A stretch of DNA of 64,000 bases from Microbacterium sp. BLY (GCF_017939615.1 NZ_JAGKSR010000001.1:310001-374000), one strand, 5' to 3'; shown: positions 40,770 through 49,251, numbered from the stretch's first letter. Made by a program: numbers and translations. The notes: generated by a model from the sequence alone, not told the origin.

Positions 40770-41719
40770 CCCTCCCGCCGCTCCACGTCGTCACGGTCGG
40801 CGAGGCGATGGGCGTGGTCACGAACGACCGACCCGGCCCCCTCGACTCCGCGCGGGCGCACACGCTGAGCTTCGGGGGCGCGGAGAGCAACGTCGCGATC
40901 GGGCTGGCGCGCCTGGGGGCGCGCGCGAGCTGGGTCAGCCTGCTGGGCGACGATCCGCTCGGCGATCTCATCGCGCGGGAGCTGCGGGCGGAGGGCGTGG
41001 CGGTCCACGCACCCCGCCGCAGCGATCGGCCGACGGGGATCATGCACAAGCACCGACGGACCACGGGGATGACCACGGTCAGCTTCTGGCGGGCGGGGAG
41101 CGCCGCCTCCCGGCTTGCGCCGGCGGACGTCCCCGACGCGCTCCTGGCCACCGCGGACGTCGTCCACCTCACCGGGATCCTCGCCGGGCTCGGCCCCGAC
41201 TCCCTCGCCTGCGCGCAGGACACGGCGCGCCGGGCCCGGGCGGCGGGGGCCCGCGTGTCGTTCGACGTCAACCATCGCACCGCGCTCTGGCGCGGCCGGG
41301 ACGCGCGCGCCGCCTACCGCGACCTCGCCGCGGCCGCCGACGTGCTGTTCGCGGGCGAGGAGGAAGCCGCCATCCTGGTCGGCGCGGGGACGCCGGGCGA
41401 GCTGGCGGAGAGGCTGCGCGCCCTCGGTCCGCGGGAGGTCGTCATCAAGCGCGGCGCGGCCGGGGCCTTCGCGGACGACGGCCGCGACCGCCTCGACCTG
41501 CCGGCCGTGACGGTCGACGCCGTGGACACGGTGGGCGCCGGGGACGCCTTCGTGGCGGGGTACCTGAGCCTGCGGCCGGAGGAGGCGACTCTCGCGGAGC
41601 GGGTGCAGCGGGCGGTGGCGGCGGGGGCCTTCGCGTGCCTGTCGTCCGGCGACTGGGAGGGCGCGCCGACGGCGGCCGAGCTCGCGCGGCTCGGCGAGGC
41701 GGAGGGTGTGCGGCGCTGA
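40766..41719 (+). CDS. PfkB family sugar kinase (2-keto-3-deoxygluconate kinase-like)
   Basis: A 317-residue ribokinase-fold kinase; SFGGAESNVAIGLARLG is the N-terminal PfkB motif and DTVGAGDAFVAGYL holds the anion hole and catalytic Asp. GTG 40766 overlaps the aldolase stop (GTGA), so it is translationally coupled. Between a dehydratase and a KDPG aldolase the expected job is ATP-dependent phosphorylation of the 2-keto-3-deoxy sugar acid. The order dehydratase-aldolase-kinase supports this. Confidence 0.92.
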   Translation: MTLPPLHVVTVGEAMGVVTNDRPGPLDSARAHTLSFGGAESNVAIGLARLGARASWVSLLGDDPLGDLIARELRAEGVAVHAPRRSDRPTGIMHKHRRTTGMTTVSFWRAGSAASRLAPADVPDALLATADVVHLTGILAGLGPDSLACAQDTARRARAAGARVSFDVNHRTALWRGRDARAAYRDLAAAADVLFAGEEEAAILVGAGTPGELAERLRALGPREVVIKRGAAGAFADDGRDRLDLPAVTVDAVDTVGAGDAFVAGYLSLRPEEATLAERVQRAVAAGAFACLSSGDWEGAPTAAELARLGEAEGVRR

Positions 41720-41737
41720 GCCGCCGCCCCCTCTCTT

Positions 41738-41758
41738 CACTTTAGATCTGATAAAGTG
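41738..41758 (+). promoter_or_regulatory. Operator palindrome over -10 of the membrane protein/wHTH/GNAT operon
   Basis: CACTTTA-N7-TAAAGTG is a perfect inverted repeat (41738-41744, 41752-41758). Its right arm contains -10-like TAAAGT, which ends 6 nt before the ATG at 41764. The wHTH protein of the operon (42186) is the obvious candidate to bind here. Confidence 0.55.
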
Positions 41759-41763
41759 CTTTC

Positions 41764-42189
41764 ATGATCGACAAGCAGTACACCGTGGAAGAGGCGGCCC
41801 AGCAGGTCGCCGACAGTGAGCGGATCGGCCGCGAGGCCCGGCGCGCGACGCGCTGGTTCCGGATCTTCGTCATCGCGCAGGCGGCATACGCCCTGGCGTT
41901 CACCCTCTCGATCGACGTCGCCGATGTGCCGTACTGGAAGGCGTTCACACCCTTCGCGCTCGTGACGATCTCGATCTGGATGATCGCGGTCCGCTACCGC
42001 CGCTCCGTCCCCCGGAACGGGTTCCGCAACATGGGAATCGCCCTGTGCACGTGGTTCGCGCTGTACACCCTCATGTTCGATCCGGCGCTCCAGCTGGTCG
42101 GGGCGTCCTCCCCCTGGTGGTGGGTGCTCGCCGGCGTCGTGGCGGTCAGCCCGATCCTCGCCTGCGTATTCGCGAGCTCCCGTCGATGA
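41764..42189 (+). CDS. Membrane protein, 141 residues
   Basis: Hydrophilic first 30 residues (VEEAAQQVADSERIGREARR), then four predicted membrane helices (WFRIFVIAQAAYALAFTLSI, FALVTISIWMIAV, MGIALCTWFALYTLMF, WWWVLAGVVAVSPILACVF). No family recognised; this arrangement is seen in small membrane proteins co-transcribed with a winged-helix regulator. The mRNA is likely leaderless. The stop overlaps the next start. Confidence 0.78.
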   Translation: MIDKQYTVEEAAQQVADSERIGREARRATRWFRIFVIAQAAYALAFTLSIDVADVPYWKAFTPFALVTISIWMIAVRYRRSVPRNGFRNMGIALCTWFALYTLMFDPALQLVGASSPWWWVLAGVVAVSPILACVFASSRR

Positions 42190-42506
42190 GTCACCCCCGC
42201 CGGGAGATCGACGCCCTCATCCACTCCCCGGTGAGGTTCTCCCTGCTGGCCGCCCTGCGCAACCTGGAGGACGTCGACTTCCGGTTCCTCGCCGACCTCC
42301 TCGAGGTCAGCGACTCGACGCTGTCGCAGGCGCTCACCGCGCTCGCCGACGCCGGCCTCGTCACCGTGCGGAAGGAGGCCTCCGGTCGCCGCACGCGCAC
42401 CTGGGTCGGCATCACGGACGCCGGCCGCGCCGCCTTCGCCCGCCACCTCGCCACACTCCAGGCGATCATCGACGCGGGCGCCGCCACCGAGAGGACACCG
42501 GAATGA
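42186..42506 (+). CDS. Winged-helix transcriptional regulator (MarR/HTH_27-like)
   Basis: A 106-residue single-domain wHTH: RREIDALIHSPVRFSLLAAL, then FRFLADLLEVSDSTLSQALTAL as recognition helix and a basic wing VTVRKEASGRRTRTWVGIT. This is the small transcriptional-regulator type typical of actinobacteria and archaea. Overlaps the preceding membrane protein gene (ATGA) and the GNAT gene downstream, so it should be part of a three-gene operon, probably autoregulated. Confidence 0.88.
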   Translation: MSHPRREIDALIHSPVRFSLLAALRNLEDVDFRFLADLLEVSDSTLSQALTALADAGLVTVRKEASGRRTRTWVGITDAGRAAFARHLATLQAIIDAGAATERTPE

Positions 42507-43099
42507 ACGACGACGCGGAGATCGGGGTGCGCCTCGCCCGGCGCGAGGAGCTGGCGACCTGTGCCGAGACGCTCGCCGCCGCCTTCCGCGACTATCCCTG
42601 GACCCGGCACGTGATCCCCGAGGACGACTACGACGCCCGGCTCGCGGCCCTGCAGCGCCTGTACCTCGGGTACGCGCACGACCAGGGCATCGTCGCGGTC
42701 GCCGGCGAGGGCGCGGGCGCCATCGCGCTCCTCCGCCCGGACGCCGCGGAACCGGAGGCCGCCCTCATCGCGCAGGTGGTGGCGCTGCACGGCGACCGCC
42801 TCGACCGCCTCGACCAGACCCCCTCCCCCGCAGGCGCCTGGCGGCTGGAGACCCTCGGCGTGCACCCCGGGCGGCAGGGGCGCGGGATCGCCTCGCTCCT
42901 CCTCCGCTTCGCGCTCGACGAAGTCGCACGCCGCGGCGGCGGATCGGTGGTGCTGGACACCTCGGACGCGCGCAACGTGCGCCTCTACGAGCGTCACGGG
43001 TTCCGGACGACCACCCGCACCGATGCCGACGGCGCACCTCCGGTCTGGCGCATGACGGCGCTCGTGTCCGCGGACTCCCCCGGCGGGTCCTCCGCCTGA
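42503..43099 (+). CDS. GNAT family N-acetyltransferase
   Basis: A 198-residue acetyltransferase: beta-4/alpha-3 acetyl-CoA motif LGVHPGRQGRGIASLLLRFAL, and the closing motif LYERHGFRTT. Substrate unknown. Start overlaps the wHTH stop by 4 nt. The last 106 bp overlap the convergent ABC ATPase gene; one of the two C-termini may be over-long, although both are open. Confidence 0.88.
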   Translation: MNDDAEIGVRLARREELATCAETLAAAFRDYPWTRHVIPEDDYDARLAALQRLYLGYAHDQGIVAVAGEGAGAIALLRPDAAEPEAALIAQVVALHGDRLDRLDQTPSPAGAWRLETLGVHPGRQGRGIASLLLRFALDEVARRGGGSVVLDTSDARNVRLYERHGFRTTTRTDADGAPPVWRMTALVSADSPGGSSA

Positions 43100-43800
43100 C
43101 CGTCGGGGCGCGGCACGTCGACGAACCGGCCGTCCACGAGATGCCGCCGGCGGCCCGCCCGGGCCGCGACCGCGGGGTCGTGCGTGACGACGAGGATGGT
43201 CGTGCCCTCCGCGTTCAGCTCGTCGAACAGATCGAGCACGTCGTCCGCCGCCTCGCGGTGCAGCGCCCCGGTGGGTTCATCGGCGACGAGGATCGCGGGC
43301 CGGTTGACCAGCGCGCGACAGATGCCGACGCGCTGCCGCTGACCGCCGGAGAGCTCGTGCGGCGCTCTGGCCCCGAGGTGTCCGATCCCCAGCCGCTCCA
43401 CCGTGCGGGCGACGTGCGCGCGCGTCTCCGCCGGCACCCGGCCCCGCCGCCGGAGGGCGGGCAGGAGGATGTTGTCGGTGACCGTCAGCTCCTCCAGGAG
43501 GTCGGTGCGCTGGAACACGAAGCCGAGCGTCTCGCGGCGCAGGCGCGCGAGGGCGGCGTCACCGAGGGTGGCGAGGTCGGTCCCGGCGATCCGCACGGTG
43601 CCGGACGTCGGATGGTCCAGGCCCGTCAGGCAGGCCAGCAGCGTGGACTTCCCCGAACCGCTGGGACCGGTGAGGGCGAGGTGGTCGCCATCGGCCAGAT
43701 CGAGGTCGATGTCCGCGAGGACCGTGGCGGTCTCCCCGCCGGGCGATTCGAAGACGCGGGTGACCGCGCGCGCGGAGAGCAGGGGAGAGGCGGGCGTCAT
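42994..43800 (-). CDS. ABC transporter ATP-binding protein (MacB/LolD type)
   Basis: A 268-residue ATPase: Walker A GPSGSGKST, FVFQRTDLLEELTV, signature LSGGQRQRVG, Walker B ILVADEPTGAL, H-loop VVTHD. This class works with FtsX-like permeases, as encoded just upstream (43806). The final 40 residues past HLVDGRF are outside the domain and overlap the GNAT gene. Last gene of a five-gene minus-strand operon. Confidence 0.9.
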   Translation of the reverse strand: MTPASPLLSARAVTRVFESPGGETATVLADIDLDLADGDHLALTGPSGSGKSTLLACLTGLDHPTSGTVRIAGTDLATLGDAALARLRRETLGFVFQRTDLLEELTVTDNILLPALRRRGRVPAETRAHVARTVERLGIGHLGARAPHELSGGQRQRVGICRALVNRPAILVADEPTGALHREAADDVLDLFDELNAEGTTILVVTHDPAVAARAGRRRHLVDGRFVDVPRPDGQAEDPPGESADTSAVMRQTGGAPSASVRVVVRNP

Positions 43801-43805
43801 CGTCG

Positions 43806-46124
43806 TCAGCTTTCGTCGAGGAGGGCGGGACGGGGCAGCGCGGCGAGCGCGCTGCCGAGGACGGCGGCCGCCGCGACGGCGGCGGGGGCGAGCAGCGCGG
43901 CGGGACTCGCGGCGGCGAGCGCGGTCGTGCCGCCGCCGACGGAGGCCAGCCCGAGGCCCAGCACCGCCGGACCGAGGGATTCCGTCACGACGACGCCGAC
44001 GAGCAACCCGGCACCCGCGATGCCCGCGGCCCGGATCAGCACGACGGCACGGATCTCCGCCGCGGTCGCGCCGAGCGTGCGCCGCAGACGCCGGTCGGAC
44101 GCGTCGCGCGCCGCCTCCAGCTGTCCCCGCAGCGCGAACACCAGGAGCAGCACCGCGGCGGCCGCCGCGCCGGCGACGCTCGCCGCCACCGAGAGGGCCC
44201 GGATGGTGTCGCCCAGGGTGAATCGCACGAACCGCTCGACGTCCGTGAAGGACGCGGCCGGATGGGCGCGGGCGAGCTCCGCTGCTTTGACCGTCGGGTC
44301 CACCCCGGCGCGGAGGTCGAGCATGACGGTCTCCCACAGGGGTGTGCCATGGTCGCCGGTCCACGCGACGGTCTTGCCCGATCGCCCGCCGTTGGTGATG
44401 TCGTTGTAGATGCCGGAGAGCCGGAGCGGGCGCGTGTCCCCCGCCGGCCCCACCTCGACGATCTCGCCGATGTCGGCGGCGGCGTTCTGCGCGGCGAGCG
44501 TCGACAGCGCGATGTCGCCCTCCGCCGGCGCCCCGCCGCGCACGTAGGTGACCGGGAAGACCGAGGTGTCGCCCACTTCGAGGGCGATCGCCTCCGCACC
44601 CGTCGCGGTGACGAGGGTCATGCGGAAGCTGGTCGTGGTCGCGAGGCGGTCGACGTCAGGGTCGTCGTTCAGCGCCCGAGTCAGGTCCGCCCCCGCACCC
44701 TCCTCACCTCCGCCGCGGAGGAAGGCGCGGAGATCGCTCTGCCCGACCCCCATCGTGGTGACGAACTCGGGCGCCTCCATCGTCTGGGTCATCCGCTGCG
44801 GCAGCCCGGCGAGGGCGACGGCGAACCCGACCATCGCGACGAGCAGCACGGATGTCGCCTTCCGCGCGGTGAGTTCGCGCACCGCGAGCCGGACGCCGAG
44901 CGGGACCGGGAGATCCCAGCGCAGCGGACGCAGCCGGCGCGGGCGACGGCGCGCGATCGCGGGCCGGGTGAGCGCGACGAGCGGGCTGATCCGCCGCACG
45001 CGGCGCAGCACGAGAGCGGCGAACAGCACGGGGATCGCACCGGCGACGACGACGGCGACGGCCGGAGCGGCGAGCGCGGCCGGGGACGGGGTCGCGGGCG
45101 GCGCGTCACCGGGACGGAGGAGGGCGGCGAGAGGAAGCGCGGCGGCTCCGGCGATGAGGAGCGCGACGGCCGCGTGGGCCGCGTATCCGCCCAGCAGGGT
45201 CCGGGAGACCTCGCGGTGGGAGAAGCCGATCGCCCGGAGCACGCCGAGCCGCCGGGCGTCCTGTTCGAGGGCCGTGAGGACCATGATCCGGAGGCAGAGC
45301 AGAGCGATGGCGAGCAGCCCGAGACTCACCACGATGCCGAGCGCGGCGACGAGGCCGCCCGTCAGCCCGGCGATGAGCCGCAGCAGGCTCCCGTCGACAG
45401 CGGCGCCGTTGGCGGGAAGGTCGGCGAGCCGGTACGCGTCCGCGAAGCGGTCGGCCGCTCCCTCCGCCAGACGGAAGGTGAGGATGTGCTCGGTCGGGAG
45501 CACTTCCGCGAGCTGCGCCCAGTCGGACGCGGAGAGGAGGAGTCGCTTCGAGTTGACCAGGCCCGGCCCCATCTGCGCGTCCCGGACGATCTGCGACACG
45601 GTGAAGGTGCGGGCCTCCCCCTGCGCGACGATCGCGAGTTCGTCGCCGGGGACGAGGTCGTACGCCTCGGCGTAGTACGTGGGCACGCCGATCTCGCCCT
45701 CGCCGACGCGCGCGGGGGCGCCGTCCGCATCGACGAGGAAGTCGAAGCGCGGGTTCTGGGTGACGAGCAGGAGGTCCATCACGCCGTCGCGCGCGGCGTC
45801 CGAGGTGCCCTGCAGGCGCAGGTCGAGGTTGTCGAGCTGGAGCGCGACCTGCGTCTGGTGGTCCTCCACGAGGTCCGGGTGCTGCGCGGCGAACGCGTCG
45901 AGGGCCTGCGGGTCGACCGCGCCCACGTGCATCTGCACCGCGTCGGGTCCGGCGGCGTCGGCGAACAGGCGCTCGGTCTCCCCGACAGCCGACTGGAGGG
46001 TCGCGACGCCGGCACCGGCGGTCGCCGCGCTGATCGCGATGAGCAGCACGAGCGAGACGCTGCTGAGCGGGTTCCGCCGGATGCGCGCGAGGATCATCCG
46101 GCCGGACGCCGCGAGCGCCGTCAC
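43806..46124 (-). CDS. FtsX-like ABC transporter permease
   Basis: A 772-residue permease with about ten membrane helices arranged as two FtsX domains, with a large extracytoplasmic part (residues 45-220) after TM1 and a second around 480-620. Such proteins with their ATPase use mechanotransmission to export peptides or lipoproteins. GTG 46124 overlaps the stop of the TetR gene (GTGA). Alternative internal start MILARIRRNP is 12 codons later. Confidence 0.88.
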   Translation of the reverse strand: MTALAASGRMILARIRRNPLSSVSLVLLIAISAATAGAGVATLQSAVGETERLFADAAGPDAVQMHVGAVDPQALDAFAAQHPDLVEDHQTQVALQLDNLDLRLQGTSDAARDGVMDLLLVTQNPRFDFLVDADGAPARVGEGEIGVPTYYAEAYDLVPGDELAIVAQGEARTFTVSQIVRDAQMGPGLVNSKRLLLSASDWAQLAEVLPTEHILTFRLAEGAADRFADAYRLADLPANGAAVDGSLLRLIAGLTGGLVAALGIVVSLGLLAIALLCLRIMVLTALEQDARRLGVLRAIGFSHREVSRTLLGGYAAHAAVALLIAGAAALPLAALLRPGDAPPATPSPAALAAPAVAVVVAGAIPVLFAALVLRRVRRISPLVALTRPAIARRRPRRLRPLRWDLPVPLGVRLAVRELTARKATSVLLVAMVGFAVALAGLPQRMTQTMEAPEFVTTMGVGQSDLRAFLRGGGEEGAGADLTRALNDDPDVDRLATTTSFRMTLVTATGAEAIALEVGDTSVFPVTYVRGGAPAEGDIALSTLAAQNAAADIGEIVEVGPAGDTRPLRLSGIYNDITNGGRSGKTVAWTGDHGTPLWETVMLDLRAGVDPTVKAAELARAHPAASFTDVERFVRFTLGDTIRALSVAASVAGAAAAAVLLLVFALRGQLEAARDASDRRLRRTLGATAAEIRAVVLIRAAGIAGAGLLVGVVVTESLGPAVLGLGLASVGGGTTALAAASPAALLAPAAVAAAAVLGSALAALPRPALLDES

Positions 46125-46792
46125 GATGCCGGGGAGGACGGGAGCGACCAGCCCTGGAGGATCGCACGGATGCCCTCCTCGAACTGCCGCTCGGGCGACG
46201 ACGCCCACCCCGCGGCGAGGAGGCGCCCCAGGTTCGGGAGGGCGGCGAGGAGCGCGGCCTCCTCCTCGGAGCCGCCGCCGGCCGCGCCCGCGCCTGCCCC
46301 CTCGGACTCGGCGCCGGCCGGAGTGCTGAACTCCCCCATCGCCGAGGCGACGGTCGTCATCACGAGGACGTTGACGAGATCGCCGAGCGCGGGGTCCAGC
46401 GGGGCGCCGCGCTCGATCATCGCCCCGATGGCCCGGTCGGCGACGGCGAGCGCGGCCGGCGAGGTGATCGGGTGGGTGGCGACGATCGGGATGAGGCCGG
46501 CGTGGGCGGCGAGCGTCCGCCGGATCGTCCGCATGAGCTCCGCGGCGTACGTTCGCCAGTCCGTGGTCGTCGGCGCGTCGGGGAGCGGCAGCTCGATCCA
46601 GAACTGGTCGGCGAGCGCCGCCGCGAGCTCCGCCTTGCCGGGGAAGTGCCGGTACGCCGTCATGGGGTCGGCGTGCAGGGCCGCCCCGAGACGACGCATC
46701 GTGAGCCAGTCGACGCCGTTCTCGTCGACGAGGTCGCGGGCGGCCGACAGCACGTCGTCGCGGGAGATGCGCGGGGGTCGAGGGCTCATCAT
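46121..46792 (-). CDS. TetR family transcriptional regulator
   Basis: A 223-residue regulator, N-terminal HTH: ISRDDVLSAARDLVDENG, MRRLGAALHADPMTAYRHFPGK, then a TetR_C-type helical domain with a Gly/Ala/Glu insertion (about residue 175). It is embedded between the ABC-2 permease and FtsX genes with overlapping starts and stops, so it is co-transcribed with what it controls. The palindrome TCTACA-C-TGTAGA at the operon promoter (48507) is the likely site. Confidence 0.9.
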   Translation of the reverse strand: MMSPRPPRISRDDVLSAARDLVDENGVDWLTMRRLGAALHADPMTAYRHFPGKAELAAALADQFWIELPLPDAPTTTDWRTYAAELMRTIRRTLAAHAGLIPIVATHPITSPAALAVADRAIGAMIERGAPLDPALGDLVNVLVMTTVASAMGEFSTPAGAESEGAGAGAAGGGSEEEAALLAALPNLGRLLAAGWASSPERQFEEGIRAILQGWSLPSSPAS

Positions 46793-47556
46793 CGGTGTCC
46801 TTTCCGGCGGCGGAGGGAGAAGAGGGCGACGGCGACCAGTCCGAACGCGGCGGTGTAGCCGAAGAGGACGAGCGCCGGGCCGAGCGCGTCGGGCAGACCG
46901 CCGTGCTCCAGGCTGAGGACCCGCAGGGCGTGCAGCGCCCAGTAGGCCGGGGAGATCGGGGCGACGGCCTGCATCCACTCCGGCAGCGTCTCCACCGGTC
47001 CGAACGCGCCGCCGATGCCGGCCATGAGCATCGCGACGACGTTCCCGACGACCATCGCGAGTTCGAACGACGGGGAGGCGGCCACCAGCAGGAGCCCGAA
47101 CCCGATCATCGCCGCCGAGAACGCCACGAGCACGAGCAGGATGCCGAGCAGCGAGCCCCCGGGGCGATAGCCGAACAGGAGCGCCCCGCCGAGCAGCACC
47201 ACGAGGAACTGCGCGACCTGCGCGGCGAACGCCGTCATCGACTTCCCGAGGAGGATGTCGGCGCCGCGCGCCGGGGAGATCCGCAGTCGCGGGCCGGTGC
47301 CCCACTGGTCGTCGCGGAAGAAGGCCGTGACCACCTGCTGGACGCACAGGAGTGCGAACAGGACGGCCAGCCCTGGCACCGCGTAGTCGACGCCGACGGC
47401 GGAGGGATACCCCGCCGCCACCAGCTGCGCCTGGGCGCCCGGGGCGAAGAACGGGATGAAGAACAGCGGGAGGACGGTCATGACGATCACGGGCGACGGG
47501 TCGCGGGTGAGGATCCGCGCGTCGATCGCGGCGACGGCGAGACTATGCCGCAGCAT
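46789..47556 (-). CDS. ABC-2 type transporter permease
   Basis: A 255-residue permease with six membrane helices; pattern VLPLFFIPFF near the N-terminus and FGPVETLPEWMQAVAPISPAYWALHALR in the C-terminal part is that of ABC-2 drug/polymer exporters. Pairs with the ATPase encoded by 47543-48490; the two genes overlap by 14 nt. Likely drug or peptide efflux. Confidence 0.9.
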   Translation of the reverse strand: MLRHSLAVAAIDARILTRDPSPVIVMTVLPLFFIPFFAPGAQAQLVAAGYPSAVGVDYAVPGLAVLFALLCVQQVVTAFFRDDQWGTGPRLRISPARGADILLGKSMTAFAAQVAQFLVVLLGGALLFGYRPGGSLLGILLVLVAFSAAMIGFGLLLVAASPSFELAMVVGNVVAMLMAGIGGAFGPVETLPEWMQAVAPISPAYWALHALRVLSLEHGGLPDALGPALVLFGYTAAFGLVAVALFSLRRRKGHR

Positions 47557-48490
47557 GCGGCACCTCCGCTCCGGCCGGCGTCGTCCCCGCGTCCGCGAGG
47601 AGGTTCAGATAGGCGCTCTCGAGGCTCTCGCGGGGGAACTGCACCTCGGTGATCGATCGCGCGTCCTCTCCGAGCGCGCCGAGCAGCTCGGCCAGCAGCG
47701 CGCCGGACTGCGCCCGGGGCGACGTGCTCACGAGCCGGCCGTCGTGCGCCTCCCACCCGGTCGGTGCCGCGACGTCCGCACCGAGGTGCACGGTGAGGCG
47801 GGTGCCACCCCGCGCCGCGACCAGTGCGCGCACGTCGCCGAGGTCCACGAGAGCGCCGCGGTGCAGGAGCGCGATCCGCGCGGGCAGCTGCTCCAGCTCG
47901 GTGAGGTAGTGGGTGGTGTAGACGACGGACGCGCCGTCGGCGGCGACCCGGCGCACCAGGTCGAGGATCTGTCGACGCGATTCCACGTCGGCCCCGACCG
48001 TCGGCTCGTCGAGGAACAGCAGGCGCGGGCGGTGGGTGAGGGCCATCGCGAGGTGGAGACGGCGCTGCTGGCCGCCGCTGAGCCGGTCGGCGCGGACGTC
48101 GGCGTGGTCGGTGAGCCCCAGCGACGCGATCACCTCGGCACTGCGGGTGCGCAGGGCCCGCCCGCGCACACCGTGGAGGCGCGCGAACCCCTCGACGTTG
48201 TCCCGCAGGGTGAGCGTCGGGTACACGCCGAGCCGCTGGGGTGCGCTGCCGATCCGACGGGCCGCCGTCGCACGGTGCGTGGCGAGGTCGATGCCGTCGA
48301 CCGTCACGGTACCGGAGTCGGGGGCGAGCGAGCCGTCGGCGATGGCGATGAGGGTCGACTTCCCGGCGCCGTTGGGCCCGAGCAGGCCGAGGATCTCCCC
48401 GGGCAGGAGGGAGAGGTCCACCCCGGAGAGGACCTGCCTCCCTCCGAAGGATCGGTGGATGCCCTGCAGGTGCAGCCGTGCGTCGTTCAT
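47543..48490 (-). CDS. ABC transporter ATP-binding protein (drug export, CcmA/DrrA type)
   Basis: A 315-residue ATPase: Walker A GPNGAGKST, signature LSGGQQRRLH, Walker B LLFLDEPTVGAD, H-loop TTHYL, and the C-terminal extension of about 85 residues typical of DrrA-like exporters. First gene of the operon ATPase-permease-TetR-FtsX-ATPase. GAGGAGG lies 4 nt before the ATG; the TetR-type palindrome is further upstream. Confidence 0.92.
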   Translation of the reverse strand: MNDARLHLQGIHRSFGGRQVLSGVDLSLLPGEILGLLGPNGAGKSTLIAIADGSLAPDSGTVTVDGIDLATHRATAARRIGSAPQRLGVYPTLTLRDNVEGFARLHGVRGRALRTRSAEVIASLGLTDHADVRADRLSGGQQRRLHLAMALTHRPRLLFLDEPTVGADVESRRQILDLVRRVAADGASVVYTTHYLTELEQLPARIALLHRGALVDLGDVRALVAARGGTRLTVHLGADVAAPTGWEAHDGRLVSTSPRAQSGALLAELLGALGEDARSITEVQFPRESLESAYLNLLADAGTTPAGAEVPHAAA

Positions 48491-48506
48491 CGTCCTCCTC
48501 GGTATA

Positions 48507-48519
48507 TCTACACTGTAGA
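48507..48519. promoter_or_regulatory. TetR-type operator at the ABC export operon promoter
   Basis: TCTACA-C-TGTAGA is a perfect 13-bp palindrome. On the minus strand -35 TTGCCG (48540-48535), 17 nt, then -10 TACAGT (48517-48512) overlaps the palindrome, and the ribosome site GAGGAGG follows. The TetR protein of the operon (46121-46792) is the likely ligand-responsive binder. Confidence 0.65.
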
Positions 48520-48552
48520 GTAACTCGAGGACGACGGCAAGGACGCCCCAGC

Positions 48553-49251
48553 TCAGCCCGTCACCAGGAGGAACCCCAGACCGATCCCGTTCCAGAGGAC
48601 GTGGGCGGTGATCGTCACGAGAAGGTTGCGCTGCGACACCAGGTAGGCGGCGCCGAGGGCGACGGCGAACCCCACGTAGAGGATCGCCAGCGGCCACTCG
48701 TCCACTCCCCGCAGGTGGATGCCGCCGAACACGAGGCAGGAGACCGCGAACGCCACGGCAGTCCCGATCCGCCCGCGACGCGGGGCGAGGGGGACCTCAC
48801 GGAACACCAGCTCCTCCACGATGGGTGCCGCGACACCGCCTACCCCCACGAAGAGCAGCCCGTCGACGAACGACGACGACGCCGCGAGCACCTCCGCCGC
48901 GATCGCCGCCTGGTTCGCCCCGGCGGGAGGGGCCGCGACGAGGAGGAGGACCCCCTGGCTCACCGCCGACGCCACCCCCATCAGCGCGAGCGCCAGCAGC
49001 ACCGCCCCCGCGGCCAGGAGCGGCCGGGAGCGGGTCGTCCGCCAACTCCGGGCGATGCCGGCCCGGAACGCCCAGCCGCCCCCGAGCGCCAGGCCCGCGT
49101 AGCCCGCGTTCTTCACCGCGGCGAACACCGACGCGTCGGCGATGTCGCGACCGACGATGATCCACACCGTGAGCGCCGCGTAGAGGGCGAGGAACACCCC
49201 GATCGTCCAGGGTCGGGGCGAGGCGGCCACCGCCTTCGCTCCGTCCGTCAT
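48553..49251 (-). CDS. CPBP family intramembrane metalloprotease
   Basis: A 232-residue protein with about seven membrane helices. The CPBP/Rce1 motif 1 is IVEELVFREV, motif 2 FGGIHL, and motif 3 HVLWNGIGL; the Glu-Glu and His residues are the expected metal-binding active site. Roles in bacteria range from bacteriocin immunity to maturation of peptides. GGAGG precedes the ATG. It lies upstream of the ABC export operon in divergent order with respect to no gene; function in situ unknown. Confidence 0.88.
   Translation of the reverse strand: MTDGAKAVAASPRPWTIGVFLALYAALTVWIIVGRDIADASVFAAVKNAGYAGLALGGGWAFRAGIARSWRTTRSRPLLAAGAVLLALALMGVASAVSQGVLLLVAAPPAGANQAAIAAEVLAASSSFVDGLLFVGVGGVAAPIVEELVFREVPLAPRRGRIGTAVAFAVSCLVFGGIHLRGVDEWPLAILYVGFAVALGAAYLVSQRNLLVTITAHVLWNGIGLGFLLVTG

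Noticed and set aside
44262..46916. 884-codon plus-strand frame antisense to FtsX, TetR and permease genes
   Set aside because: Spans three real genes on the other strand; composition typical of antisense frames.
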